Part shown: positions 43,885 to 55,998 of the stretch, piece by piece
How positions within the stretch are numbered: position 1 is the first letter of the stretch
How the letters are laid out: every line of letters starts with the position of its first letter
Assembly: GCF_004768465.1 (NCBI RefSeq)
Contig: NZ_SRMF01000001.1
Coordinates: forward strand, 845,893 to 909,892
Source of the DNA: Natronospirillum operosum
GTDB lineage: Bacteria; Pseudomonadota; Gammaproteobacteria; Pseudomonadales; Natronospirillaceae
Direction: 5' to 3'
Length of the DNA stretch: 64,000 bases
Program-made: the position numbers and the translations under genes
Notes under the pieces: model-generated
Told to the model about the DNA's origin: nothing
Databases searched by the model: none
The model's input: the letters and a program-made list of their open reading frames with translations, nothing else

Positions 43885-44871
43885 TTGATTCGGCTGGCGG
43901 TGGATATTCATGGCGGTGACCAGGGTCCCGCTGTGATTATCCCCGCTGTCCTCGCTTTTCTTGAACGCCATTCGGACGTTCAGGTCACTCTGTTCGGCGA
44001 TACGGCCGAAAACCAGGCCTGGCAGGCCATAGAATCCCGCGCTGACACTCCCCGTCTGCAATGGCAGCATGGTCGTCATTATCCGGCCACGGCGCTGACA
44101 TTGCGCGAGCTGCTGCAAGCTCCTGCTGCGGATGACGCACTCGCACGCATGCTGCGCGAGCATCAGCGGGGCGATTCGGATGCGGTGGTAACCGCTGCGG
44201 ATACGCGCACCCTGTTGCTGCGCTGCCGGCAGATACTGGGCCTGCAGTCCGAGGTTCGGCGGCCGGCTCTGGGCGCCTGGATACCGGCACAGACCGGCCA
44301 GGTGCTGTTGCTGGATGCGGGAGCCTCGGTGGCGCCGCGAGCAGACGATCTGGTCCGCCTGGCAACGCTGGGCCATCGCTTTCTGCAGGCCCGGCACTAC
44401 AATCGCAGACCGCGTCTCGGTCTGCTCAATATCGGTACCGAAGAAACCAAGGCCAAACAGCGTCTGGGACCGGTGGCAAAGCGCCTGGCCGCTGATGAGC
44501 AGTTTGACTACCACGGCTTCGTCGAGCCGGCGCAGATTTTCAGCCATGCGGTTGATCTGGTGATCACCGACGGTTTCAGTGGCAACATTCTGCTGAAATC
44601 CATGGAAGCCAGCGTCGAGTTCGCCCGCCAGCGCATGACGGAAGTGCTGACCGAACACTGGCATGGCCGTCTGCTGAGCCTGCTGATGGTCAGCCTGTAT
44701 CGCAAGCGCCTGCGGGCCCTGGCGCCGGAAACCTACAACGGGGCGCCACTGCTGGGCGTGCGCGGCTGGGTGGTCAAGAGTCATGGCAGTGCGCGCATGG
44801 CGGCCTTTCTGCAGGCCCTGGAACAGGCGCGCTCACAGGTCAAATCGGGGGTGCCCCAGCAGTTGCTGTAG
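43885..44871 (+). CDS. plsX: Phosphate acyltransferase PlsX
   Basis: Peripheral enzyme making acyl-phosphate from acyl-ACP, the first step of phospholipid synthesis by the PlsX/PlsY route. 328 residues. AVDIHGGDQGPAVIIPA at the N-terminus (usual MGGD reads HGGD), LLNIGTEETKAKQ near 188 and DLVITDGFSGNILLKSMEA near 226 are the signatures. Start TTG 43885, 19 bp after rpmF. FabH, usually next, is absent; fabD follows after its own promoter. Confidence 0.95.
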   Translation: MIRLAVDIHGGDQGPAVIIPAVLAFLERHSDVQVTLFGDTAENQAWQAIESRADTPRLQWQHGRHYPATALTLRELLQAPAADDALARMLREHQRGDSDAVVTAADTRTLLLRCRQILGLQSEVRRPALGAWIPAQTGQVLLLDAGASVAPRADDLVRLATLGHRFLQARHYNRRPRLGLLNIGTEETKAKQRLGPVAKRLAADEQFDYHGFVEPAQIFSHAVDLVITDGFSGNILLKSMEASVEFARQRMTEVLTEHWHGRLLSLLMVSLYRKRLRALAPETYNGAPLLGVRGWVVKSHGSARMAAFLQALEQARSQVKSGVPQQLL

Positions 44872-44915
44872 GGGCATTGTTTGCATGTGGTTGAAAGTCT
44901 TTTGCTGACCTGACC

Positions 44916-44944
44916 TTGGCAAGCCGACTTTGGGGCACCATAAT
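44916..44944 (+). promoter_or_regulatory. Promoter before fabD
   Basis: TTGGCA (44916-44921), 17 bp, CATAAT (44939-44944), about 42 bp before the fabD ATG. This gives fabD-fabG transcription independent of plsX. Confidence 0.65.
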
Positions 44945-44985
44945 GTCGCGCACCAATTTTTAAACAGCTATCGGGAACACAGACC

Positions 44986-45927
44986 ATGACCGATCACAAG
45001 CGCGCTTTTCTGTTTCCTGGCCAGGGTTCTCAGGCCGTAGGCATGCTGGGTGACATGATCGCGAATGCAGACGTGGTCAGGGACACCTTTGGCGAGGCCG
45101 GGGAGGCTCTGGGCTATGACCTGCTGGACCTGGTCAGCAATGGCCCGGAAGACAGCCTGAATGCCACCGAGCGCACGCAGCCCGCCATTCTGACTGCCAG
45201 TGTCGCTCTGTGGCGCCTCTGGCAGCACAAGGGCGGCCCTGTACCGGATTATCTGGCCGGGCACAGCCTGGGCGAGTACAGTGCGCTGGTTGCTGCGGGT
45301 GTGCTGAAGTTTGCCGATGCAGTGCGACTGGTGGAAAAGCGCGGACAATTGATGCAGTCTGCAGTGCCGGCAGGCGAGGGCGGCATGGCCGCCATTATCG
45401 GCCTGACGGATGAGCAGGTGCTGGAAGCCTGTGCCGCCGCCGGGACCGATGTCTGTGAAGCGGTCAATTTCAATGCGCCGGGGCAGGTGGTTATCGCCGG
45501 CAGCAAAGCGGGTGTCGACAAGGGCATGGCCGCAGCCAAGGAACTGGGTGCCAAGCGCGCCCTGCCACTGGCGGTCAGTGCGCCAAGTCATTGCGTGCTG
45601 ATGAAACCTGCGGCAGAGAGCCTGGCGGCAGAGCTGGCCAGCATTGATCTGCAGCCGGCGCAGATTCCGATCGTGCAAAACGTGGATGCGCGAGCCTATA
45701 CTGAGGTGGCTATTTTGCGTACCAATCTGGTCGAACAGCTGTATCGGCCGGTGCAATGGGTACAAACGGTGCAGAATCTGGCCGCAGAAGGGGTTGGTGA
45801 AGCCTTCGAGTGTGGCCCCGGCAAGGTACTGGCCGGTCTGGTCAAACGCATAGAACGCAGCATGACGGTGAGCCCTCTGGAGCAGCCGTCTGCTTTTGAA
45901 GATGCCGTGAACGCGGCCCGCAACTGA
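44986..45927 (+). CDS. fabD: Malonyl-CoA:ACP transacylase
   Basis: 313 residues. Transfers malonyl from CoA to acyl carrier protein for fatty-acid chain growth. FPGQGSQAVGML near 9, the nucleophile elbow LAGHSLGEYSALVAAG near 88-103 with the catalytic serine, and SAPSHCVLMKPAAE near 200 with the catalytic histidine. ATG 44986; fabG follows after 23 bp. Confidence 0.96.
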   Translation: MTDHKRAFLFPGQGSQAVGMLGDMIANADVVRDTFGEAGEALGYDLLDLVSNGPEDSLNATERTQPAILTASVALWRLWQHKGGPVPDYLAGHSLGEYSALVAAGVLKFADAVRLVEKRGQLMQSAVPAGEGGMAAIIGLTDEQVLEACAAAGTDVCEAVNFNAPGQVVIAGSKAGVDKGMAAAKELGAKRALPLAVSAPSHCVLMKPAAESLAAELASIDLQPAQIPIVQNVDARAYTEVAILRTNLVEQLYRPVQWVQTVQNLAAEGVGEAFECGPGKVLAGLVKRIERSMTVSPLEQPSAFEDAVNAARN

Positions 45928-45950
45928 AACAGAAAAGGGATGCAATACGC

Positions 45951-46700
45951 ATGACAGACACAACGACAGCCCGGGTAGCTCTGGTCACTGGCGCCAGCCG
46001 TGGTATCGGCAAGGCTATTGCCACGCAACTGGGCGCGCGCGGCTTCATTGTTGCCGGTACTGCGACCTCGGACAGTGGTGCGGAACGTATTTCCGCCTAT
46101 TTGCAGGAAGCAGGCGTGCAGGGCAAGGGGTACAATATGAATGTCACAGACAGTGACAGCATTGCCGCCGCCCTGCAGCAGATCAAGACCGACTTCGGTG
46201 ATCCGCTGGTGCTGGTCAACAATGCCGGCATCACGCAGGACAACCTGTTCCTGCGCATGAAGCAGGAAGAGTGGGATGGTGTCATCGAAACCAATCTGAG
46301 CTCCGCCTTCCGTGTCGTCAAGGCCTGCATCAAGGCCATGACCAAGGCGCGCTGGGGGCGGGTGATCAATGTCAGTTCCGTGATCGGCTCCATGGGCAAT
46401 GCCGGTCAGGTCAATTATGGTGCTTCAAAGGCCGGCATCGAGGGCTTCACGCGCTCGCTGGCCCGCGAGGTGGCAACGCGCAACATCACCGTGAATGCGG
46501 TGGCACCGGGTTTCATCCAGACCGACATGACGGATGAACTGCCGGCAGAACATCGTGACAAGATTCTGGCCCAGGTCCCTCTGGGTCGTCTGGGACAGCC
46601 GGAAGAAGTGGCAAAAACCATTGCTTTTCTGGCCAGCGATGACGCAGCCTACGTGACTGGGGAAACCCTGCACGTCAATGGCGGCATGTACATGGGCTGA
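45951..46700 (+). CDS. fabG: 3-oxoacyl-ACP reductase
   Basis: 249 residues. NADPH-dependent short-chain reductase in fatty-acid elongation. VTGASRGIGKAIA near 11 binds the cofactor, VLVNNAGITQD near 88, the catalytic triad in NVSSVIGSMGNAGQVNYGASKAG (Ser-Tyr-Lys, near 140-160), and AVAPGFIQTDMTDEL near 183. The acpP gene follows after 100 bp with its own promoter. Confidence 0.97.
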   Translation: MTDTTTARVALVTGASRGIGKAIATQLGARGFIVAGTATSDSGAERISAYLQEAGVQGKGYNMNVTDSDSIAAALQQIKTDFGDPLVLVNNAGITQDNLFLRMKQEEWDGVIETNLSSAFRVVKACIKAMTKARWGRVINVSSVIGSMGNAGQVNYGASKAGIEGFTRSLAREVATRNITVNAVAPGFIQTDMTDELPAEHRDKILAQVPLGRLGQPEEVAKTIAFLASDDAAYVTGETLHVNGGMYMG

Positions 46701-46724
46701 TTGTGAAATTTCTGCAAGTGTTTT

Positions 46725-46754
46725 TTGACTTGCGGGGGCTTCAGGCCTTTTACT
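46725..46754 (+). promoter_or_regulatory. Likely acpP promoter
   Basis: TTGACT (46725-46730), 18 bp, TTTACT (46749-46754), followed by CACTAGCGCC. The T-run before the -35 and a GC-rich discriminator are what strong growth-linked promoters look like. Confidence 0.5.
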
Positions 46755-46800
46755 ACACTAGCGCCTGTTTAGGTGCTTACAATTTCTAGGGAGCATTACA

Positions 46801-47037
46801 ATGAGTACTGTTGAAGAGCGCGTAAAGAAGATCGTCTGCGAACAGCTTGGCGCCAAAGAGGAAGATGTGACACCGCAAGCTTCTTTCGTTGATGACCTGG
46901 GCGCTGACTCACTGGACACTGTTGAGCTGGTAATGGCTCTGGAAGAGGAATTCGAAACCGAAATTCCTGATGAAGAAGCCGAAAAGCTGACCTCTGTTCA
47001 GGATGCCATTGATTATATCAATGCTCACCTGCAGTAA
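46801..47037 (+). CDS. acpP: Acyl carrier protein
   Basis: 78 residues, acidic. The 4'-phosphopantetheine serine lies in [20 protein letters not shown] near residue 37. [16 protein letters not shown] at the N-terminus and [11 protein letters not shown] at the end are typical. AGGGAGCATTACA precedes the ATG. A terminator follows before fabF, so this small, abundant message can be made in excess. Confidence 0.98.
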   Translation: MSTVEERVKKIVCEQLGAKEEDVTPQASFVDDLGADSLDTVELVMALEEEFETEIPDEEAEKLTSVQDAIDYINAHLQ

Positions 47038-47064
47038 TCTGCTGAACCGCTAAAAGGGTTTCAG

Positions 47065-47106
47065 AAAGCCGTATTGTGAACCCACAGTACGGCTTTTCTT
47101 TTTTCA
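47065..47106 (+). terminator. Intrinsic terminator between acpP and fabF
   Basis: Stem AAAGCCGTA (47065-47073) / TACGGCTTT (47088-47096) with a 14-base loop, followed by TCTTTTTT. It would stop most acpP transcripts before fabF, with read-through feeding the downstream genes. Confidence 0.85.
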
Positions 47107-47139
47107 GACGAAACAGTTGATTGAGGGGACGATACAGTT

Positions 47140-48384
47140 ATGTCTCGACGTCGTGTAGTGGTCACCGGGCTGGGAATGCTTTCTCCGCTGGGTGGAAATG
47201 TGAAAGACACCTGGGAAGGCATTCTGGCCGGCAAGAGTGGTATCGGCATGATCGAACACTTTGACGCCAGTCCCTTCAATACTCAGTTCTGCGGGCGGGT
47301 CAAGGGGTTCGAAGCCACGGACTATATTGACCGCAAGGATACCAAGAAGATGGACATGTTCATCCAGTACGGTATTGCTGCGGCCATCCAGGCCGTGGAA
47401 GATTCCGGTCTGGAAGTGACAGCAGAAAACGCCGGTCGTATTGGCTGTTCCATCGGCTCCGGTATCGGTGGCCTGGAAACCATTGAACGGAATCACACCA
47501 CTCTGGAGAAATCCGGTCCGCGCCGTATTTCACCGTTCTTCATTCCTGCCGCCATCATCAACATGATTGCCGGCAACCTGTCGATTCGCTACGGGCTCAA
47601 GGGCCCCAATATCGCCATTACCACGGCCTGCACCACAGGCAGCCATTCCATTGGCTATGCGGCGCGCACCATTGCCTATGGTGATGCCGATGCCATGGTG
47701 GCCGGCGGTGCCGAGTATGCCTCCACGCCGCTGGGCATTGGTGGTTTCTCGGCGGCACGTGCATTGTCATCGCGCAATGACAACCCGCAGGGTGCCAGTC
47801 GGCCCTGGGATCGCGACCGGGATGGCTTCGTGCTGGCCGACGGTGCCGGGGTGGTGGTACTGGAAGAGTACGAACGCGCCAAGGCGCGTGGTGCCAAAAT
47901 CTATGCCGAGTTGACCGGCTTTGGCATGAGCGGCGATGCCTATCACATGACCTCACCACCGGAGGACGGTGCGGGTGCTGCGGCCTCCATGCAGAACGCG
48001 GTCAATGACGCCGGTCTGAACGCCACGGATATCGACTACATCAATGCGCATGGCACGTCGACCCCCAACGGGGACAGAGCCGAGAGCCAGGCCGCCAAGT
48101 CTCTTTATGGCGCGGACTACAAGCAAATTCGCATGAGCTCGACCAAGTCGATGATCGGCCACCTACTGGGTGCTGCGGGTGCGGTGGAAGCCATTTTCTC
48201 GGTGCTGGCCATCCGTGATCAGGTGGCACCGCCGACCATCAACCTGGAAAACCCGGATGAAGGCTGTGACCTTGACTATATCTCCGGCAGTGCCCGGGAC
48301 ATGCCGATTCGCCATGCCATGAGCAACTCATTCGGCTTTGGCGGTACCAACGGCACCCTGGTGTTCAGCAAGCTGGATGACTGA
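47140..48384 (+). CDS. fabF: 3-oxoacyl-ACP synthase II
   Basis: 414 residues. Condensing enzyme that extends acyl chains. Cys-His-His triad: [10 protein letters not shown] near 163, [11 protein letters not shown] near 303 and [14 protein letters not shown] near 337. [16 protein letters not shown] at the N-terminus and [13 protein letters not shown] at the end. An 8-bp overlap with pabC couples the two. ATG 47140 behind GGGGACG. Confidence 0.97.
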   Translation: MSRRRVVVTGLGMLSPLGGNVKDTWEGILAGKSGIGMIEHFDASPFNTQFCGRVKGFEATDYIDRKDTKKMDMFIQYGIAAAIQAVEDSGLEVTAENAGRIGCSIGSGIGGLETIERNHTTLEKSGPRRISPFFIPAAIINMIAGNLSIRYGLKGPNIAITTACTTGSHSIGYAARTIAYGDADAMVAGGAEYASTPLGIGGFSAARALSSRNDNPQGASRPWDRDRDGFVLADGAGVVVLEEYERAKARGAKIYAELTGFGMSGDAYHMTSPPEDGAGAAASMQNAVNDAGLNATDIDYINAHGTSTPNGDRAESQAAKSLYGADYKQIRMSSTKSMIGHLLGAAGAVEAIFSVLAIRDQVAPPTINLENPDEGCDLDYISGSARDMPIRHAMSNSFGFGGTNGTLVFSKLDD

Positions 48385-49188
48385 ACCAGGCCTGCAGTTG
48401 CGCCTGCTTGATGGGCAGTTGCAGCCGTCCGGGGTGCCATCCCGGGCGGAGCTGCTGGGTCAGGGCCTGTTCGAGACGCTGTACTGGAATGGCTCGACGT
48501 TTCCGCTCCTGATGCAGCACGAGCACCGCCTCAAGCAGAGTGCCGAATGGCTGGGCTATGACGCTGACCAGGTATGGTCGGCTTTTTGTTCGCAATGGGC
48601 TGCCCACGGCAAGTCTGCCTGCGACGGCATGCAGGCCATGGTGCGCTTCCAATGGACTCACCAGCAGACCGCCCGTGGCTATGGTTCATCTGCCGGCCCG
48701 GCGGTGACGCTGTGGCAGGTCAGCCAGACCACCGCTGATCCCGTGCAGACACTGGACAGGCTGGTACTGGCCGCACGGCCGATGCCTGACAATCCCGGGC
48801 CACCCTGCAAGCACAGCAGTCGTGTCGATCAGGTGGTGGCTGCTCGCGAAGGCGGCTCGGACCAACTGCGCTGTGATCAGCACGGCTTTCTGCGCGAGGG
48901 CCTGAGTGGCAACCTGGTCTTCTGGCGCCATGGTCACTGGTACACCCCGGGACTGCAACGCCACGGTGTGGCCGGTACTCTGCTGGCCTGGCTGTGCCAG
49001 CACTGGGCGGATCAGGACCAGCCGGTATTGAGTGGCGATTTCCCGCCCCGCATACTGCACAGTGCCGAAGTCGTGCTGCTGACCAATGCCCTGGGTGCAA
49101 GGGTGGTTAACGACTTTGAAGGTGTCCGGTACAATCGCGCCCATCCGGTATTACAGACAACGCTCCAGACAATCAGACAATTATATTC

Positions 49189-49192
<4 letters not shown>
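48377..49192 (+). CDS. pabC: Aminodeoxychorismate lyase
   Basis: 271 residues from ATG 48377. PLP-dependent fold-type IV enzyme releasing p-aminobenzoate for folate. [10 protein letters not shown] near 29, the PLP lysine in [18 protein letters not shown] near 143, [15 protein letters not shown] near 170 and [11 protein letters not shown] near 200. The lysine is present (family KTLNRLEQ reads KHSSRVDQ). A 4-bp ATGA overlap joins mltG. Confidence 0.9.
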
Positions 49193-51853
<2,661 letters not shown>

Positions 51854-51862
51854 GAGCAGCAC

Positions 51863-52201
51863 ATGGGCCCCGGCAGCGGAATATTGCAGCTCACCATGAA
51901 GGACAAGGCGGTACTGTACGCCAACTACATGCCCTGGGTGAGCGGTGGCGGCCTGTTCATCGCCACCAACAGGAAGTTCGGTCTGGGTGATGAGGTGTTC
52001 CTGTTGCTCAACCTGATGGACGAGCCGGAAAAGATTCCGGTCACCGGCAAGGTGATCTGGATTACGCCCAGAGGTGCTCAGGGCAACCGCGCGTCCGGCA
52101 TCGGCGTCCAGTTCGACACCAAGAGTGAACTGGCCAAGGACAAGGTGGAAACCTATCTGGCCGGCGCCATGAAATCCGATCGTCCCACCCATACACTCTG
52201 A
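51863..52201 (+). CDS. pilZ: PilZ, type IV pilus-associated PilZ-domain protein
   Basis: 112 residues. The LYANYMPWVSGGGLFIATNRKFGLGDEVFLLLNLMDEPEKIPVTGKVIWI region is the PilZ fold, but the c-di-GMP-binding RxxxR motif is missing, as in the original PilZ of Pseudomonas, where it serves pilus assembly with PilB rather than as c-di-GMP receptor. Its position after holB is the classical one. AGGAGCAGC precedes the ATG. Confidence 0.92.
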   Translation: MGPGSGILQLTMKDKAVLYANYMPWVSGGGLFIATNRKFGLGDEVFLLLNLMDEPEKIPVTGKVIWITPRGAQGNRASGIGVQFDTKSELAKDKVETYLAGAMKSDRPTHTL

Positions 52202-52213
52202 CCTCCCTTAATC

Positions 52214-52822
52214 ATGCGCACTCCGGCCTACCACAACCCGGGCCTTCCGGCGCCGGAAATGACGTTGCTGAATGCGGCGCTCAATCTGATGATCCGCAAT
52301 GACCCCGACAGCATTACCGTGACCCAGATCTTCCGTGCCGCCGGCGTCAGCAAAGCCACCTTCTATCAGTATTTCTCGGGGCGGGAAGATCTCTGGTGCG
52401 GCATCCTGCTGGAAGAAGAACGCTGGCGGCTGGAAGGGCTGGAGCAGGTGGCACCACAGGACGACCCGTGCGCCTGGGAACTGTTGTTTCGTGATATTTT
52501 CCAGTCACCCGACAAGCTGGCCGCACTGCAGTTCATGGAATCACGGCTGCGGGCTGCGCCACCGGATATTCGACGCTATCATCACTGGCAGGCCCTGCGT
52601 TCCACCATGCTGGACCGGATGGTGACCGTGGTCAATCGCGTGGCCGGAGCACCGGTACCCAAGAGCCAGCAGGTCGTGGCCAGCATCTGGTGCCAGATGG
52701 ATGGCTGGCTGCGCGTGTATCGGGACCCGGAGTTTGCCGGTCTGAGCGGGGGACGCCGCCAGTTTGCACGCTGGCTCGCCAGCGACTGTGCACGGAGGAT
52801 GACCCAGTATGTTGAATCTTGA
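52214..52822 (+). CDS. TetR-family transcriptional regulator
   Basis: 202 residues. N-terminal helix-turn-helix (SITVTQIFRAAGVSKATFYQYFSGREDLW, about 34-62) and a C-terminal ligand domain rich in leucine and tryptophan. It overlaps the DUF1285 gene by 14 bp, so the two are co-expressed. No operator evident in the short gap to pilZ. A TetR plus DUF1285 pair near pilZ is also found in Pseudomonas. Confidence 0.9.
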   Translation: MRTPAYHNPGLPAPEMTLLNAALNLMIRNDPDSITVTQIFRAAGVSKATFYQYFSGREDLWCGILLEEERWRLEGLEQVAPQDDPCAWELLFRDIFQSPDKLAALQFMESRLRAAPPDIRRYHHWQALRSTMLDRMVTVVNRVAGAPVPKSQQVVASIWCQMDGWLRVYRDPEFAGLSGGRRQFARWLASDCARRMTQYVES

Positions 52823-53348
52823 GTCCATCGGGCGTGAACTGCCCCCTGGCCAGCCTTTCCGGCGGCCGCCCACCGAACGCTGGCAGCCTGAACACTGTGG
52901 TGATATCGATATCCGCATCGATGCTCAGGGGCAGTGGTTTCACGAAGGTCTACCCATTCGCCGCGCCGGGCTGCTGCGTCTGCTGGCCAGTGTGCTGGTC
53001 AGGGAAGAGGGCAACTACTGGTTGAAGACACCGGTGGAGAAGATGCGCATCCAGGTGGACGACGCGCCCTTTGTGGTGCAGGAACTGAACCGCACTGACA
53101 CCGGGGTGGCCATGGTGACCAATGTGGGTGAAGTGCTGGCACTGAGCAGCCCGTGGACTCTGCAGGAGGACCCGGACGGAGAATTGCGGCCCTGGATTGC
53201 GCTGACCGATACCCTGGGCGCACGGCTGTCGCGCAATCTGTTCTATCATCTCAGCCATGAGGCGGTGAATCAGACCCCTGACGCCAGTTCGGGCGATATT
53301 CTGTACTGGCCTGCCGGCGGCCAACAGTGGCCGCTGGGGCGCCTTTGA
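52809..53348 (+). CDS. DUF1285 protein
   Basis: 179 residues. CGDIDIRIDAQGQWFHEGLPIRRAGLLRLLASVLVREEGNYWLKTPVEKMRIQVDDAPF is the DUF1285 domain, with the TPVEK motif near 75 and a GDILYWPAGG tail. Function unknown; genomic context links it to fatty-acid/energy genes and a TetR regulator. It converges with ETF-QO. Confidence 0.9.
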   Translation: MLNLESIGRELPPGQPFRRPPTERWQPEHCGDIDIRIDAQGQWFHEGLPIRRAGLLRLLASVLVREEGNYWLKTPVEKMRIQVDDAPFVVQELNRTDTGVAMVTNVGEVLALSSPWTLQEDPDGELRPWIALTDTLGARLSRNLFYHLSHEAVNQTPDASSGDILYWPAGGQQWPLGRL

Positions 53349-53383
53349 GCACCTGCCAGCGACCACTGTCGAGGTTCTGGTGC

Positions 53384-55066
53384 TTACATATTGGGGTAGT
53401 TCGGGCCACCGCCGCCTTCCGGCGCCACCCAGTTGATGTTCTGACTGGGGTCCTTGATGTCGCAGGTCTTGCAGTGCACACAGTTCTGCGCATTGATCTG
53501 GAAGCGTTTCTCGCCGTCTTCTTCCACCACTTCATAGACCCCGGCCGGGCAGTAGCGCTGGGCCGGCTCGCGGAACTGCTCCCAGTGCAGGCCGGTGGGC
53601 AGTGCCGGGTCCGCCAGTCTCAGATGCACCGGCTGATCTTCCTCGTGATTGGTGTTGGACAGGAAAACCGATGACAGCTTGTCAAAGCTCAGCTCGTTGT
53701 CCGGTCTGGGGTATTCGATGGTGGGTTGCTGATCGGCCGGCTTGAGGCTGTTGTGATCGGCCACCGGATCACGCCAGGTCCAGGGCAGACGACCGCCGAA
53801 CAGATTCAGGTCGATAAACGCATAGGCGGCACCGAGAATGTTGCCGAAGCGATGCATCGCTGGCCCGAAATTGCGCTGCTGATACAGTTCCTGCCAGGCC
53901 CAGGAGGCCTTGAACGCCTCGTCATAGGGCAGGGCGGCACCGGCACCGGCACCGGCCCAGTCCTGCTGCGCCTCCTGCCAGACCACTTCCGCCGCCACCA
54001 TGCCGGACTTCATCGCCGTATGGCTGCCCTTGATCTTGGCAAAATTCAGGGTGCCGGCATCACAGCCGATCAGCAGGCCACCGGGGAAACTCATTTTCGG
54101 CAGCGACTGAATGCCGCCCTTGGCAATGGCGCGCGCGCCATAGGATACCCGCTTGCCGCCCTTCAGCACGCCGGCAATGGCCGGGTGATGCTTCATGCGC
54201 TGGAATTCATCGAATGGCGACAGGTGCGGGTTTTCATAATTGAGGTCGGTGATCAGACCCAGTACTGCCTGACCGTTTTGCAGATGATAGAGAAAGGCGC
54301 CGCCGTTGGCGCCATGTTCGCGCAACGGCCAGCCGGTCGCATGCACCACCTTGCCGGGCTTGTGCTGAGCCGCAGGGATGTCCCAGAGCTCCTTGATGCC
54401 CAGACCGTAGTGCTGCGGGTCACAGCCTTCATCCAGGTTGAACTCGCGGACCAGTTGCTTGCCGATATGGCCGCGGGCACCCTCGGCAAACAGGGTCACC
54501 CGGGCGCGCAGTTCCATGCCCGGCATGAAGCTGTCCTTGGGCGTTCCGTCGGCGGCCACGCCCATGTCCCCGGTCAGCACACCCACAACCTTGCCGTCTT
54601 CGATCAGCGGCGACTGGGCGGCAAAACCCGGGAATATTTCCACACCCAGAGCTTCGGCCTGTTCGGCCAGCCAGCGGCACAGGTTACCCAGCGAAATGAT
54701 GTAGTTGCCATGGTTGTGCATGGTCCTGGGGGCCAGAAAATTGGGTACCTTGAGCGCCGATTCCGCATTGCGCAGCAGGAGGATGTCGTCACTGTCAACC
54801 GGGGTGTCCAGCGGTGCGCCTTGCGCCTGCCAGTCCGGCAGCAGCTCATTCAGCGCGCGCGGCTCAAAGACCGCGCCGGAGAGGATGTGTGCCCCGACCT
54901 CGGAGCCTTTCTCCAGCACGCAGACATTCAGTTCCTGATCCTGCTCTGCGGCAAGCTGTTTCAGGCGGATGGCGGCACTCAGGCCAGCCGGTCCGGCACC
55001 TACAATCACTACGTCGAATTCCATCGACTCCCGCTCGATTGCCGTATCCTGAACGTCGTTGGCCAT
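53384..55066 (-). CDS. Electron transfer flavoprotein-ubiquinone oxidoreductase
   Basis: 560 residues. Passes electrons from ETF, reduced by acyl-CoA dehydrogenases, into the quinone pool; peripheral inner-membrane enzyme. FAD motif VVIVGAGPAGLSAAIRL near 20-36, a hydrophobic quinone-binding plateau around 115-160, and a C-terminal ferredoxin-like 4Fe-4S site with CPAGVYE near 510 and CVHCKTCDIKDP near 531-542. Divergent from etfBA across a 174-bp region with a PsrA-type palindrome. Confidence 0.96.
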   Translation of the reverse strand: MANDVQDTAIERESMEFDVVIVGAGPAGLSAAIRLKQLAAEQDQELNVCVLEKGSEVGAHILSGAVFEPRALNELLPDWQAQGAPLDTPVDSDDILLLRNAESALKVPNFLAPRTMHNHGNYIISLGNLCRWLAEQAEALGVEIFPGFAAQSPLIEDGKVVGVLTGDMGVAADGTPKDSFMPGMELRARVTLFAEGARGHIGKQLVREFNLDEGCDPQHYGLGIKELWDIPAAQHKPGKVVHATGWPLREHGANGGAFLYHLQNGQAVLGLITDLNYENPHLSPFDEFQRMKHHPAIAGVLKGGKRVSYGARAIAKGGIQSLPKMSFPGGLLIGCDAGTLNFAKIKGSHTAMKSGMVAAEVVWQEAQQDWAGAGAGAALPYDEAFKASWAWQELYQQRNFGPAMHRFGNILGAAYAFIDLNLFGGRLPWTWRDPVADHNSLKPADQQPTIEYPRPDNELSFDKLSSVFLSNTNHEEDQPVHLRLADPALPTGLHWEQFREPAQRYCPAGVYEVVEEDGEKRFQINAQNCVHCKTCDIKDPSQNINWVAPEGGGGPNYPNM

Positions 55067-55122
55067 GATCTTTGCACCTCTAATTGTTTTGAGCAGGCGG
55101 TACTATAACCTGCACGTTCATA

Positions 55123-55144
55123 AATTCAAACGAGTGTTTGAATT
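55123..55144. promoter_or_regulatory. PsrA-like palindrome between ETF-QO and etfBA
   Basis: AATTCAAAC-GAGT-GTTTGAATT, a perfect 9-4-9 inverted repeat. The core CAAAC-N4-GTTTG fits the box described for the long-chain fatty-acid sensor PsrA in Pseudomonas, which controls these same genes there. One site between divergent genes can serve both. Assignment to PsrA itself is inference; no psrA is in the window. Confidence 0.8.
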
Positions 55145-55240
55145 CGTGTCTGGAAAGTCTCATGATAAGCGCTACCTGAATACATGACTTTGCTGTTAAC
55201 GTCATGAGTCTGAACTGGATAGACAACAGAGAGCCCTGAT

Positions 55241-55996
55241 ATGAAAGTTCTGGTCGCGGTTAAGCGCGTCATTGACTACAACGTCAAGGTCCGGGTCAAG
55301 CCGGATGAAAGCGATGTGGATCTGGCCAACGTCAAGATGGCCATGAATCCGTTCTGTGAAATAGCGGTCGAGGAAGCCGTGCGCCTGAAAGAGCAGGGCG
55401 TGGCCAGCGAGATCGTGGTGGTGTCGATCGGCCCGGCGAAAGCCGAGGAGCAGATTCGTCAGGCGCTGGCACTGGGCGCGGATCGCGGCCTTCTGGTGAC
55501 CACTGAGGACGATCAGAGCCTGACCTCGCTGCAGGTGGCCAAAACGCTGCAGGCGGTGATGGCAGAAGAGAAGCCTGATCTGGTGATTCTGGGCAAGCAG
55601 GCCATCGACAGTGACAACAACCAGACCGGACAGATGCTGGCCGCGCTGACCGGGCTGCCGCAGGGCACCTTTGCTTCCAGAGTCACGGTGGAAGATGGCA
55701 AGGTCGCGGTCACCCGTGAAATCGACGGCGGTCTGCAGACGATACGCCTGTCCCTGCCGGCCGTGGTGACCACGGACCTGCGCTTGAACGAGCCGCGTTT
55801 TGCCAAGCTGCCCGATATCATGAAGGCCAAGCGCAAGCCCATGGACAAGAAGTCGCTGGCTGATCTCGGTATCAGTATGGACAGCGGTGTGACCATCGTG
55901 AAGGTGACGCCACCGGCCGAGCGCAAGGGTGGTGGCAAGGTGGCCAGCGTGGAAGAGCTGGTCGACAAGCTGAAGAATGAAGCAAAGGTGATCTGA
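55241..55996 (+). CDS. etfB: Electron transfer flavoprotein beta subunit
   Basis: 251 residues. Binds AMP and forms the electron-carrying heterodimer with Etf[38 protein letters not shown] and [30 protein letters not shown] are hallmarks. Two bp separate its stop from etfA. Upstream ATG follows a weak ribosome site. Confidence 0.97.
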   Translation: MKVLVAVKRVIDYNVKVRVKPDESDVDLANVKMAMNPFCEIAVEEAVRLKEQGVASEIVVVSIGPAKAEEQIRQALALGADRGLLVTTEDDQSLTSLQVAKTLQAVMAEEKPDLVILGKQAIDSDNNQTGQMLAALTGLPQGTFASRVTVEDGKVAVTREIDGGLQTIRLSLPAVVTTDLRLNEPRFAKLPDIMKAKRKPMDKKSLADLGISMDSGVTIVKVTPPAERKGGGKVASVEELVDKLKNEAKVI

Positions 55997-55998
55997 TC

